DNA of 64,000 bases from Candidatus Binatia bacterium (GTDB lineage Bacteria; Desulfobacterota; Binatia; Bin18), in assembly GCA_951812575.1 (NCBI GenBank), contig OX638322.1, positions 1,549,925 through 1,613,924 of the forward strand, written 5' to 3'. Both the position numbers and the translations under genes were made by a program. Positions 16,719 to 24,523 of the stretch are shown here, piece by piece. Position 1 is the first letter of the stretch. Each line of letters begins with the position of its first letter. The notes beneath the pieces are model-generated. The model did no database searches. It saw nothing but the letters and a program-made list of their open reading frames with translations, and was not told the DNA's origin.

Positions 16719-17084
16719 CTACAGCCGGGCGTCCCAGGCAGGTGCTTTCCAGTTCTTGGGGCCCCGCCAGTGATACTTTTCCAGATTGACCTTGCCGTTG
16801 CGGTTGAACGCTACCCCCTCTTCCTCCAGCAGCCAGCGTTGTTCCTCGGCGCGCACAACATCACCCCGTAGACTGATGCCGCCCGAGGCGTTAATCACCC
16901 GCTGCCACGGGACTTTTTTCGTCAAAGAGAGCGGCAGGTGGCGGAGGGCCGTGCCGACCGCCCGCGCGGCCCGAGGGGCGCCAAGCAGGGCTGCCACCTG
17001 CCCATAGGTCACCACTTTTCCGCGCGGCACCTGTGCGACCAGACGGTAGACATGGGTAAAAAAGCACGGCGGACGGTCTGGCAT
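16719..17084 (-). CDS. alkyltransferase-like protein (ATL)
   Basis: 121 residues, the DNA-binding domain of the MGMT family with the active-site cysteine replaced by tryptophan: the PCHRV motif reads PWQRVINASGG (Trp60). The tyrosine (VTYGQVA, Tyr27) and the arginine finger (RAARAVGTALR, Arg41) that flip the damaged base are kept. ATL proteins bind O6-alkylguanine without repairing it and hand it to nucleotide excision repair. ATG 17084 was chosen over the longer frame from 17150. It is the last gene of a minus-strand cluster that includes the ECF sigma/MGMT fusion, which suggests a shared role in alkylation damage. Confidence 0.88.
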   Translation of the reverse strand: MPDRPPCFFTHVYRLVAQVPRGKVVTYGQVAALLGAPRAARAVGTALRHLPLSLTKKVPWQRVINASGGISLRGDVVRAEEQRWLLEEEGVAFNRNGKVNLEKYHWRGPKNWKAPAWDARL

Positions 17085-17195
17085 GGAAAACGGGTCCCCC
17101 TCTCTTACGTGTGATGCGAAAAGGAATCCACCCCGGCCCGGCAGCCCCACGCGTCTGGCGAGCGCTGGTTCCTGGGAATGTGTATCCCCCTTCCC

Positions 17196-17615
17196 TTATG
17201 AGGCCAGCACCCCAAGCTGTTTGAACAGCCCGAACACATCCCATGAGAGCCAGACTTCTTCAATCTTCTCGTCCGCTAGGCGATACACCGCTACACCCGC
17301 GACCACGACTTCCCTGCCCGTTGGCGCAACCCCCATGAAATTGCCGTCGTGGGTGCCGTGGAAGGTCCAGCGGGCGACCACTTTTTCGCCTTGCGAGACA
17401 AAATCCTCTATCGTGAAATGGACGTTCGGAAAGCCCCTGCGCACCGAAGAGACGATCTGTTTGACATCGTCCGGCCCGCCGCCAAGATCATAGCCGGCCG
17501 GATAGTGGCTGACATAGGTCGGAGAGATGAGTTCATCGACGCTCTCCATTTTGCCCTGATTGAGACAGTCTTCAAAATAGCGACGGACGATGGCTTTGTT
17601 TTTTGCAATAGACAT
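17196..17615 (-). CDS. SnoaL-like polyketide cyclase / ester cyclase fold protein
   Basis: 139 residues of the NTF2-like SnoaL family: KNKAIVRRYFEDCLNQGKMESVDELISPTYVSH start, DVKQIVSSVRRGFPNVHFTIEDFVSQGEKVVARWTFHGTHDGNFMGVAPTG core and DEKIEEVWLSWDVFGLFKQLGVL end. These proteins bind small ligands or catalyse aldol-type ring closures; many act on unknown substrates. It lies 47 bp after the lipoprotein gene on the same strand and may be part of the alkylation cluster. Confidence 0.88.
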   Translation of the reverse strand: MSIAKNKAIVRRYFEDCLNQGKMESVDELISPTYVSHYPAGYDLGGGPDDVKQIVSSVRRGFPNVHFTIEDFVSQGEKVVARWTFHGTHDGNFMGVAPTGREVVVAGVAVYRLADEKIEEVWLSWDVFGLFKQLGVLAS

Positions 17616-17662
17616 GGGTATGCTTCCGATGACGTTTGAAATTTTCCCTGTAGATATAGCTC

Positions 17663-18514
17663 TTATACATCCTGCGCTTCGGGTGGAAGGGACGGTGCGT
17701 CCTGCCGTTTACGGCGCTCGGTCCGCTGGACGCCGGGTACCAGCTTGGACACGGTTGTTGCGCCCTGCCAGTCGCCCTGAACGTCTGCGGCAATAACGGT
17801 GACCCGGACCATTTCACTCACGCCTTGGGGATTCGGGAGGAGATTCGCCTCCAATCGCCCGTCCTCGGGCAGCCAGGCCTCGACATCCGGCGGGGGGAGC
17901 ACGCCGGGGTCTTCGGGATAGTTGCCGATGGCCACGCGATACTGGGTCTGGGGCTGCTGTTGCACAACGACGGCCACCGGATAGTCCAGGCCGGTCGGCA
18001 GTCGGTCCGGCACCTCAATCGTCACATTCGGCGCCTCCTCACCAAACCGCCCCTCTCGGTAGGTGGCCAGGCGTTTGTCAGTGTAGATCTGCCACCGCTC
18101 TGCGTCCTTCCGCAAAAGATGAGACAGCACGTCGGTAATGACCACCTCGCCCGCGCCGATATTGCGGAAGCGGTCGGTATAGCGCAGGCGCATAGAGGTC
18201 GTGATGGCTGCGCGTGTGTCGTCCACATCTGTCACATCGACCTTATCCACACGTAGCGACACCTTGCTCTCCCGTAGCCGTGTCAGCACCTCCCCTACAC
18301 CGCGCTTTGACCGGCCGGTGCCGCTGATGAAATCATCCGCATAGACGGCAAGCACCTGCTTCGGGTCAAAGGCTTCCAGCCCGTGAGTGAGTTGCTCAAG
18401 AGTCTGCCGCAGGTCAGGTGGAACCGATGGATCAGCGGAGCTGTGCGGGCGTTCGCAGGCACTACCCATGCACAGGGCCAGTACCACCACGGGGACGAGA
18501 CGCAACGCGTTCAT
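17663..18514 (-). CDS. exported protein with NTF2/SnoaL-like domain
   Basis: 283 residues. The signal peptide (MNALRLVPVVVLALCMGSAC) ends at a possible but imperfect lipobox (GSAC, Cys20), so it may be a lipoprotein. Residues about 34-150 look like an NTF2-like domain (LRQTLEQLTHGLEAFDPKQVLAVYADDFISG, DAERWQIYTDKRLATYREG). The C-terminal part is beta-rich (VTIEVPDRLPTGLDYPVAVVVQQ, MVRVTVIAADVQGDWQGATTVSKL) and ends in a charged tail. ATG 18514 was chosen because it begins the signal peptide. Same strand as, and 72 bp after, the MGMT fusion gene. Function unknown. Confidence 0.7.
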   Translation of the reverse strand: MNALRLVPVVVLALCMGSACERPHSSADPSVPPDLRQTLEQLTHGLEAFDPKQVLAVYADDFISGTGRSKRGVGEVLTRLRESKVSLRVDKVDVTDVDDTRAAITTSMRLRYTDRFRNIGAGEVVITDVLSHLLRKDAERWQIYTDKRLATYREGRFGEEAPNVTIEVPDRLPTGLDYPVAVVVQQQPQTQYRVAIGNYPEDPGVLPPPDVEAWLPEDGRLEANLLPNPQGVSEMVRVTVIAADVQGDWQGATTVSKLVPGVQRTERRKRQDAPSLPPEAQDV

Positions 18515-18586
18515 ATGTGAGGCTGTACAGAAAAGTATGTCGCTCGACAAGCCTGGAAACAACGCCGGCCCACAAAGCGGCACAAA

Positions 18587-19597
18587 TCAAAACAGGCTGG
18601 GCTCCGTCTCCATGTGTAAGGGGCGACGGTCTGGGCGGCAGACGCCACAGGGGGCATAACCAATTGCTTCCGCTCGGGTCCGTGAGGCAATGAATAGCCG
18701 ATTCCCCGCCCGGATTCCCTTGGCATCCTCGCAGTGCGGTCGGCAAAATATCCGCTCCGCTTGCCGACCGACATAGAGTCGATCCTGGGCAATGGCAAAG
18801 CCGGAGCGTGATGGAACCGTTGGGATGCCCTCAACCGCCAGAATATCCCGCTTGAGCGCGATTTTATTGCCAGCATAGCCGGTGAGGCTGCCATTACTGC
18901 CGACAATGCGGTGACAGGGAATCCGAATCGGCAGCGGATTGTAACGCAGGGCCTGCGCGACCGCGCGGACGGCCTTGGGTTGATCGATTCTTTCAGCCAG
19001 ACCCAAATAGGTCGTCAGGCTGCCATAGGGAATCTCACGCGCCGCCCGTAGGACCTGCCGCTGAAAATCGCTCCGCATGAGGACATCATCAAGAGCCCAA
19101 TCAAGCGCGTGGCGTGAGCCGTTCAAATACGCTTCAAGTTTCCGGGTCAGAGCAGTATGGCCCTCGTTTCCTTCAGCCTGCTCAAAGGAAAACTGAGCAA
19201 ATTTTTCTCTGAGTCTCTTTGCTCCGCTATCGGGATCGTCGGGAGAAACGAATTCAACTAGCGCCACCCCCCTATCGGTTGTGCCAATCCGTAGCGGCCC
19301 GACAGGAGAATTCCAGATGCTCAGGACGAGGCGCGGACGAGCGTCTGCAGTCAAGTGGGTCAACTGTCTATCGAGTGCGCGTCGGGCTGCGGCGAGGCCG
19401 GTCTCCGGGGCGGGCAAAGAGCCAAGCTGAAAGCGGACCTGTTTGTACTGTTCCAGGAGCTGAGCACAGTCAGGACAGGCGGTCAGGTGGCTGCGGACTT
19501 TCTGCTGTATCAGCTGTGGATTTTCTCCGAGCGCTTCGGCAATAAGGTCGTCTTCGGCAAATCCACACGCGAGCGTGTTACGTTTTTGGGCTGGCAT
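18587..19597 (-). CDS. anti-sigma zinc-motif / O6-alkylguanine-DNA methyltransferase / Ada zinc-domain fusion
   Basis: 336 residues with three parts. Residues 34-50 carry His37-x3-Cys41-x2-Cys44 (HLTACPDC), the ZAS-type anti-sigma zinc motif. Residues about 88-260 are a complete MGMT: LRAAREIPYGSLTTYLGLAERI, RAVAQALRYNPLPI and the methyl-acceptor motif PCHRIVG (Cys228), then GSLTGYAGN. Residues 272-324 match the Ada N-terminal zinc domain in reverse domain order: Cys285-x3-Cys289-x27-Cys317-x2-Cys320, including the Ada-like FCRPHC and YAPCGVCRPD. In Ada the first of these cysteines takes methyl groups from phosphotriesters. The gene overlaps the ECF sigma gene by 20 bp and has its own ribosome binding site (AGAGGAGATGCC). 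A damage-controlled anti-sigma factor is the natural inference; it is not shown. Confidence 0.85.
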   Translation of the reverse strand: MPAQKRNTLACGFAEDDLIAEALGENPQLIQQKVRSHLTACPDCAQLLEQYKQVRFQLGSLPAPETGLAAARRALDRQLTHLTADARPRLVLSIWNSPVGPLRIGTTDRGVALVEFVSPDDPDSGAKRLREKFAQFSFEQAEGNEGHTALTRKLEAYLNGSRHALDWALDDVLMRSDFQRQVLRAAREIPYGSLTTYLGLAERIDQPKAVRAVAQALRYNPLPIRIPCHRIVGSNGSLTGYAGNKIALKRDILAVEGIPTVPSRSGFAIAQDRLYVGRQAERIFCRPHCEDAKGIRAGNRLFIASRTRAEAIGYAPCGVCRPDRRPLHMETEPSLF

Positions 19598-20150
19598 GGC
19601 ATCTCCTCTCTTCTCCTGTCTCGATCTGTTGCCAGCAGGCACGTAGCTTCTTCAGGGCTTGATACACATGCGCCCGGGCGCTGTCTTCGGAGCAGTCCAG
19701 GTTTGCGGCAATCTCCCGATAGGCGAGTCCTTCAAGCTGCCGCTGTATCAATGCTGTGCGCTGTCGGAAGGGTAAGGCTCCAATCGCGTTCAGGAGGAGC
19801 TGGGCTGTCTCCTGGGAGTGAAACGTCTGTTCTGGCGTTGTCGGATGAACTGTTGAGGAAGGTATGGGACCGTCCGCGACAAATACTTTTCTATAACGCT
19901 GACGGCCACGAATATAGTTTTTTACGAGATTCGTGGCAATCCGAAAGAGCCAGGCCCGATGGTTCGCATCAGTTGGCAGGTCGCCGTAGGCACGGTAGGC
20001 ACGGAGGAAGGTCTCCTGAAACAACTCCTGCGCGTCGTCACTATTACCCGTACAGCGGATGAGATAGCGATAGACGGAGCGCTGATGGAGATCGACGATC
20101 TCCCCAAACGCGCTCGCCGTGTTGCCGGATTGTTCTGTAACAGGTGCCAT
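19578..20150 (-). CDS. ECF-family RNA polymerase sigma factor
   Basis: 190 residues with both conserved ECF regions. Region 2: IVDLHQRSVYRYLIRCTGNSDDAQELFQETFLRAYRAY followed by RAWLFRIATNLVKNYIRGRQR. Region 4: AIGALPFRQRTALIQRQLEGLAYREIAANLDCSEDSARAHVYQALKKLRACW, a helix-turn-helix that reads the -35 box. It directs RNA polymerase to a small regulon, probably including its own operon. The start is uncertain: ATG 20150 fits the family length, while the frame continues to 20240. Its 3' end overlaps the start of the anti-sigma/MGMT fusion, the usual sigma/anti-sigma order. No convincing ECF promoter was found by eye in the upstream region. Confidence 0.9.
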   Translation of the reverse strand: MAPVTEQSGNTASAFGEIVDLHQRSVYRYLIRCTGNSDDAQELFQETFLRAYRAYGDLPTDANHRAWLFRIATNLVKNYIRGRQRYRKVFVADGPIPSSTVHPTTPEQTFHSQETAQLLLNAIGALPFRQRTALIQRQLEGLAYREIAANLDCSEDSARAHVYQALKKLRACWQQIETGEERRCHASPKT

Positions 20151-20199
20151 GCCAATGCCGTAGAGCAGGCTTGCTATACCGCTCGTTCGCCTGAAGAAG

Positions 20200-20292
20200 T
20201 CATCCCAAAAACCCTGCTGGCAGGGGAGCGAGCATCCCAAGAAAGCAAGTCAGTGAAAACCACACAATGAGCAATGAGCGATAGATAGACAT
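20200..20292 (-). CDS. possible 30-residue hydrophobic leader peptide
   Basis: Within the 350-bp region between the divergent sigma and STAS genes, ATG 20292 opens a 30-codon frame rich in hydrophobic residues (SLLIVWFSLTCFLGMLAPLP), ending 49 bp before the sigma start. AGAGAGG lies about 14 bases upstream. It could be a small membrane or leader peptide for the sigma gene, or chance; a second overlapping frame begins at 20299. No other feature is seen in this intergenic region. Confidence 0.22.
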   Translation of the reverse strand: MSIYRSLLIVWFSLTCFLGMLAPLPAGFLG

Positions 20293-20499
20293 AAAACATA
20301 ACCTCTCTTTCTCTTACGTTCTTTATATAAGACACCGGAAGATGCTCAATGTGAAAAGAATGGGGGCCTGAAAACAGCTTGCCTCCTCCTATCGAGGCCT
20401 GTTGCCAGGGGATTCTTTACATACGAGCCAAACGTATTATACAGATACGTTCAGACTGTATTTCACATCCAGTTCACATCTAGAGAGAAGGAGCTTCAC

Positions 20500-21156
20500 A
20501 TGGCCGCAGGAATAGACATTCAGTGGGAACGGAACGAGGGGGTTTTGATTGCCGCGCTCGTCGGACGGGTCGACGGTGGCAATGCCGATGAATTTCAGCG
20601 TCTCTTGGAAGCTGGCATTGAGCCAGAAGACAATGCCTTGATCCTGGACCTGAGGCACCTAGCCCTTATCAGTAGCGCGGGTCTTCGGGTCGGCCTGATT
20701 ATCGCCAGGAGATTCAACGAACCGGGGAAGCGGTTTGGGGTTTGTACACTCCCGACCCATATCCGCGGGGTGATCACCATCACCGGCTTTGATCATCTGA
20801 TTGCCGTGTATGAATCGCGGGCTGCCGCGCTCAGCGCCATCACCGGAGAGTCCAGCATTGAGGGAGATGATCGAAAACGAGAAATGGAAGAAAAAATGGC
20901 AACCATAAACAGCGTCGTCGATTATGACATTGTAGGGAGTGACCTCCAGGAGATTACCGATTTCACCATCGAGAAATATGAATTCAGACACAACACGACC
21001 CTCTCTGCCGAGATGCGCGAGGCAGGGGTCGCCAAAATCAAGGACGCATTATGGCAGCGGGTTGAGCTAGCGAAACAGGATCGCCGGCAATGGCTGAAAA
21101 GGCTGTTTCACGTAGCGGAAAAGACCCTGGTTGAAGTCTTCCATGAACAATCATAA
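20500..21156 (+). CDS. STAS-domain anti-sigma-factor antagonist-like protein
   Basis: 218 residues. The N-terminal 110 residues form a STAS domain (WERNEGVLIAALVGRVDGGNADEFQRLLEAGI, ALILDLRHLALISSAGLRVGLIIARRFNEPGKRFGVCTL), with Ser in LISSAGLR at the position phosphorylated in SpoIIAA-type antagonists. The C-terminal 90 residues are charged and helical (DRKREMEEKMATINSVVDYDIVGSDLQEITDF) and not recognised. Such proteins sequester switch kinases/anti-sigma factors. It is divergent from the ECF operon; whether the two interact is unknown. GAGAGAAGGAGCTTCAC precedes the ATG. Confidence 0.85.
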   Translation: MAAGIDIQWERNEGVLIAALVGRVDGGNADEFQRLLEAGIEPEDNALILDLRHLALISSAGLRVGLIIARRFNEPGKRFGVCTLPTHIRGVITITGFDHLIAVYESRAAALSAITGESSIEGDDRKREMEEKMATINSVVDYDIVGSDLQEITDFTIEKYEFRHNTTLSAEMREAGVAKIKDALWQRVELAKQDRRQWLKRLFHVAEKTLVEVFHEQS

Positions 21157-21500
21157 GGGACTGTCAGCCGGGATCACCGGGCCAGTGACCACCAGAATAC
21201 GACCCGAGACCCAGAGTCCGACCAGCGCTACGAGCCGAGCGCCCGACAGGGGCGGCAGACCACTTCTGTCGGGTACTGCCGTAAGAAGGAGACCGGTCAG
21301 GCCGGCAGCAACGAGCCCGAAGACTCTCTCATGGGTGTACTATGCTGAACCGGTGAGATATCCGCCTGCGAGCAAGCGGCCGGGCCAGGTTGCCATGCAG
21401 GAAAGGCGACCGTGGCAAACACCGCAGCCAACAGGTGGAAGGGCCGAAACTCCATACGGAGCACGGGAACCGGACGGAGGCGTTGGGACTCGTCACGCAT
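21151..21500 (-). pseudogene. nnrS: remnant of NnrS-family membrane protein
   Basis: The minus strand reads FRPFHLLAAVFATVAFPAW in one frame (from about 21455) and then, after a frameshift near 21340, THERVFGLVAAGLTGLLLTAVPDRSGLPPLSG and ALVGLWVSGRILVVTGPV in another. These are the first membrane segments of the NnrS heme-copper protein, where the intact sequence would read HAHEMLFG...AGFLLTAVPNWTG.PPLSG. Only about the first 115 residues' worth is left, ending at a stop in the STAS gene's 3' end. This explains most of the otherwise gene-free 420 bp between the STAS and secreted-protein genes. Confidence 0.7.
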
Positions 21501-21575
21501 TGGTCACATCAATAGTGTTCTGGGTATGAAAAAATCATTGCCCGACAGCAGTCCGGCCCGTATAGTCCATATGCT

Positions 21576-22304
21576 ATGCAGAGCCTCAGAGCAACGCTCG
21601 TTGCCTGCCTCGTTCTGGGCGCGCTTACGCGCGTCCTGACAGCACCGTCTCCCGCCGGGCGGACCAGTTTTTTCCCGCTCGCCCTGCATAACACCTGGAC
21701 GCATGAGGTGAAATTCTCCGGGGGAGATTATCACTACTATATGACGGAAACCGTGATCCGAGACGATTTTCCGCTGCTTGACGGCGTGTCCTATATTGTT
21801 GCCGAGGAGTATGAGCCCTTAACCGACAGAGCGCCTGAGGCGAAAAGTACGGTCGCCTACCTGCGCAAAGACGGCTTTCTCCTCCGCTACCCCTGGCTTG
21901 ATTCCGAGCATGACACGGTGTGGGATACAAACCTTGGTGAAGGAATCGAACGAATCCTGCCCAGCCCCTATACCGAAGAGCGGAGTTGGGAGGCCGGGCT
22001 CCAAACCAAAGCCTGGCCGCTTGAGGGCGGTCAGAACGTGACGGCCTCGGCCCACGCGCGGATTGACCCTGTCGCGGTTCGAGTCCCCGCCGGAACCTTC
22101 CGTAACTGTCTGCGCGTGGAAACCACGACAACGAGCAGGGTCGCTGACCCAAGACGCAAAACAGCGGTATTCCACCTCCACTACACCGAGTGGTACGCCC
22201 GAGGGGTGGGTCTGGTCAAAGCCATTAGCAGCGAAGGCGCGGGTACGCCGGTCAAGAGCGTCACCGAGCTGTTATCATACCGGATTCACACGCCGTTGGA
22301 TTAA
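21576..22304 (+). CDS. secreted protein of unknown function
   Basis: 242 residues with an N-terminal signal peptide (MQSLRATLVACLVLGALTRVLT). The mature part starts FFPLALHNTWTHEVKFSGGDYHYYMTETV, a pattern seen in beta-rich periplasmic proteins whose first motif is a YFPL..GN.W box, and includes VPAGTFRNCLRVETT and TEWYARGVGLVKAISSEG, typical of the same group. It may be a periplasmic or outer-membrane-associated protein. No ligand or reaction can be inferred. Confidence 0.75.
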   Translation: MQSLRATLVACLVLGALTRVLTAPSPAGRTSFFPLALHNTWTHEVKFSGGDYHYYMTETVIRDDFPLLDGVSYIVAEEYEPLTDRAPEAKSTVAYLRKDGFLLRYPWLDSEHDTVWDTNLGEGIERILPSPYTEERSWEAGLQTKAWPLEGGQNVTASAHARIDPVAVRVPAGTFRNCLRVETTTTSRVADPRRKTAVFHLHYTEWYARGVGLVKAISSEGAGTPVKSVTELLSYRIHTPLD

Positions 22305-22389
22305 TGTCGTCTCGGGCTGGAAAACTTGACAATCTTTACTCTCGCGCTAATCTTGCCTTCTGAAGGCATATGGAAGAGGTTAAGAAAAG

Positions 22390-23940
22390 ATGCGAGAAGA
22401 TACGGGAATATCTGAAATACTTACGCGTTCCGAAGCCGCAGCGTTCATTCGTGTGAGCGAGAAGACGCTGGGAGAGATGGCTCGGGCACGACGTATTCCA
22501 GCACAAAAGGTCGGTCGAGAGTGGCGTTTCTTGCGTACTGCACTCGAAGCTTGGCTTGTCGGAGACGACAGCGGACGAATGAAAGCTGTCCCCCCCGACG
22601 AGATGACTATCGCCGAACCTGTGGAGCAGTATTCACTCCCGCTCTCGGGCTTTCGCGATACAGCATTTTCCGAGAATCATGACCGCACGCTTCACCGCTG
22701 GGTACCTTGGATCGCCGGATTTTCCGGTTCGTTTGTTGCTGGAGTGCTCGAAGAAGTTAGGCGCGGAGGGCGTAGGTTGCGGGTCTTGGACCCGTTCGCC
22801 GGAGTTGGCACAACGCTGATCGAAGCCCTCAAGCATGGGGACGAAGCCATTGGGTTTGAGATCAACCCCTATGCGGCATTGGCATGTAAAGCAAAAGCCC
22901 GGGCCGCGCACTTCGACGCAGAGATGCTTGCAGCCATGCTTGACCGCTTCGAGGAATACGGTGAGGAGAAGCTATCACTCAACGAGAGAGCGGAATCTGT
23001 TCCTCCCAAGGGGTTCGCCAGCCGGGTGCCGTTTTTCAGCCCCACTGTGGAGCGTCAGGTCCTGGCCTGTCAGGATTTCATCGAGCAGGAGACGACGGAT
23101 TGGGTCAAGGACTTGTTTCAGGTGGCTTTCGGGGCGGTCATGGTCAGTTTCTCGAATTATTCCTACGAACCGAGCCTCGGAACACGAGCGGGAGCCGGAA
23201 AACCTGATATCGACCAGGCCGATGTATTCAGTATTGTGAAGCGCAAGCTGTGGGAAATGCACGAGGACATCGGTATCTTTCAGCGCTGGACAGCAAAACA
23301 CAAGCGGACACCGCGAGCTAGGGTGTATCCACTGTCGTATTTGGACCATGCCCGGCGGGTGAAATCGCACAGTATCGACGTGCTCATCACCTCGCCTCCG
23401 TATCTCAACAACTACCACTATGTTCGTAACACTAGGCCACATCTTTTCTGGCTGGGAATGGTGCAGTCGTCGTCCGATTTGAAGACCATTGAGCATAAGA
23501 GCTTCGGTCAATTCTGGCAGACGGTCCGGGCTGGACCGGAGGTCACTCTGCGGCCCAATCTTCCCCATTTAGTCGAATGTCTGGAAGAACTCAGAGCGCG
23601 TAATATGGAAAAAGGTGTCTACGGTGGGCGCGGATGGGCGAACTACGCCGCGGTCTATTTTAACGACTGCCAGCGTTTTTGCGCTCTCACAAAGGAACGC
23701 ATGCGTCCCGACGGGACGGTTGTTGTTGTCATCGGCAACAATATTCTTCAGGGCATAGAGTTTCAGACGGATAAGCTGTTTGCTGAGATTGCAGAACAGG
23801 AAGGTTTTGATATCGTTGCTTTGCATGAAGTGCGCAAGAAGCGCACGGGTAACAGCATTGTCAATTCGTCCGTCCGGCGCGGTACGGTGAAGCAACGGAC
23901 ACGCCTATACGAAACGGCTGTTGAACTTCGGGCAGCGTGA
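22390..23940 (+). CDS. HTH-fused DNA amino-methyltransferase (modification enzyme)
   Basis: 516 residues. Residues 10-56 (ILTRSEAAAFIRVSEKTLGEMARARRIPAQKVGREWRF) are an excisionase/MerR-type helix-turn-helix domain. A methyltransferase domain follows: motif I DPFAGVGTTLIEA (Asp134 onward, binds AdoMet), GFEINPYAALACKAKA (motif II/III), and motif IV TSPPYLNNYHY (Ser335-Pro-Pro-Tyr338), the catalytic motif of N4-cytosine and some N6-adenine methyltransferases. VVVIGNNILQG is close to motif VIII. It would protect host DNA from the convergent nuclease at 23942-24523; the stops are 2 bp apart. The fused HTH might add operator binding and self-regulation. Confidence 0.88.
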   Translation: MREDTGISEILTRSEAAAFIRVSEKTLGEMARARRIPAQKVGREWRFLRTALEAWLVGDDSGRMKAVPPDEMTIAEPVEQYSLPLSGFRDTAFSENHDRTLHRWVPWIAGFSGSFVAGVLEEVRRGGRRLRVLDPFAGVGTTLIEALKHGDEAIGFEINPYAALACKAKARAAHFDAEMLAAMLDRFEEYGEEKLSLNERAESVPPKGFASRVPFFSPTVERQVLACQDFIEQETTDWVKDLFQVAFGAVMVSFSNYSYEPSLGTRAGAGKPDIDQADVFSIVKRKLWEMHEDIGIFQRWTAKHKRTPRARVYPLSYLDHARRVKSHSIDVLITSPPYLNNYHYVRNTRPHLFWLGMVQSSSDLKTIEHKSFGQFWQTVRAGPEVTLRPNLPHLVECLEELRARNMEKGVYGGRGWANYAAVYFNDCQRFCALTKERMRPDGTVVVVIGNNILQGIEFQTDKLFAEIAEQEGFDIVALHEVRKKRTGNSIVNSSVRRGTVKQRTRLYETAVELRAA

Positions 23941-23941
23941 G

Positions 23942-24523
23942 TTAGGGCATAGACGTGTCAAGAAGTCGGATTATCTCCTCCGCCGTTTCCGCAGCTTGCA
24001 ACTCTGCCGCCCAGGGACGTCCTGGGTGCATAATGTCCCATCGAGGACGGCGCATAGCACGGCGCCCTCGTCCCGGTGCGTGATTGCCAAAGCCATCAAC
24101 GACGGCATTCCAGACTGGTCGAAAATGATCGAGGAGAAAGCGTTCCGCCAGGGTGATCCATACCGGCACGACGACTAGATGACGAACCCGAAATTCGCTC
24201 AGGTCGAGATTCTCTGCTTGTTCAATGGATTTTGTATGGTCACGCAGGCGTTGATATAGCTCAGTGCTCGACTCAGGGTCTATCCGGCGGCTACCTTTTC
24301 TCGCACCAGTTGGAACGGCTTTCCCCACATAGATCGGTTGATGTAAATCCGGTGAAGCGAGAGGCGAATAAAAAGGGAGGCTACCAGTGTAATAGAGTGC
24401 ATACACGCCAGACCCAATAAAACTCTCGGTAGGTGGCAGCGTGGTGGGGATTGCATCCAACAGGGCGTTGACAACGCTGCGTGCTAGATTCTTATAGTCG
24501 AGTGGATCGTATGCTTCAGCCAT
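23942..24523 (-). CDS. Eco29kI-family GIY-YIG restriction endonuclease
   Basis: 193 residues with the GIY-YIG layout of type II enzymes such as Eco29kI: GVYALYYTG (39-47), PIYVGKA (63-69), ELYQRLRDH (88-96) with Arg/His, the metal-binding Glu in LAERFLLDHFRPVWN (Glu127) and Asn139. The C-terminal RPRWDIMHPGRPWA block is also typical. Known members cut CCGCGG; the target here is not known. AGAGGAGCA before ATG 24523 is a clear ribosome binding site, so upstream in-frame starts at 24556 and 24610 were not used. Convergent with the methyltransferase. Slightly lower GC than the flanks suggests transfer. Confidence 0.88.
   Translation of the reverse strand: MAEAYDPLDYKNLARSVVNALLDAIPTTLPPTESFIGSGVYALYYTGSLPFYSPLASPDLHQPIYVGKAVPTGARKGSRRIDPESSTELYQRLRDHTKSIEQAENLDLSEFRVRHLVVVPVWITLAERFLLDHFRPVWNAVVDGFGNHAPGRGRRAMRRPRWDIMHPGRPWAAELQAAETAEEIIRLLDTSMP

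Noticed and set aside
20401..20460. TTTACA...TATTAT as a promoter for the STAS gene
   Set aside because: Only 13 bp separate the boxes, outside the range for sigma-70; no ECF-type box was convincing either.
22070..22100. GGTTCGAGTCCC resembling a tRNA T-arm
   Set aside because: It lies in frame inside the secreted-protein gene at 21576-22304 and no acceptor, D or anticodon arm can be built around it.
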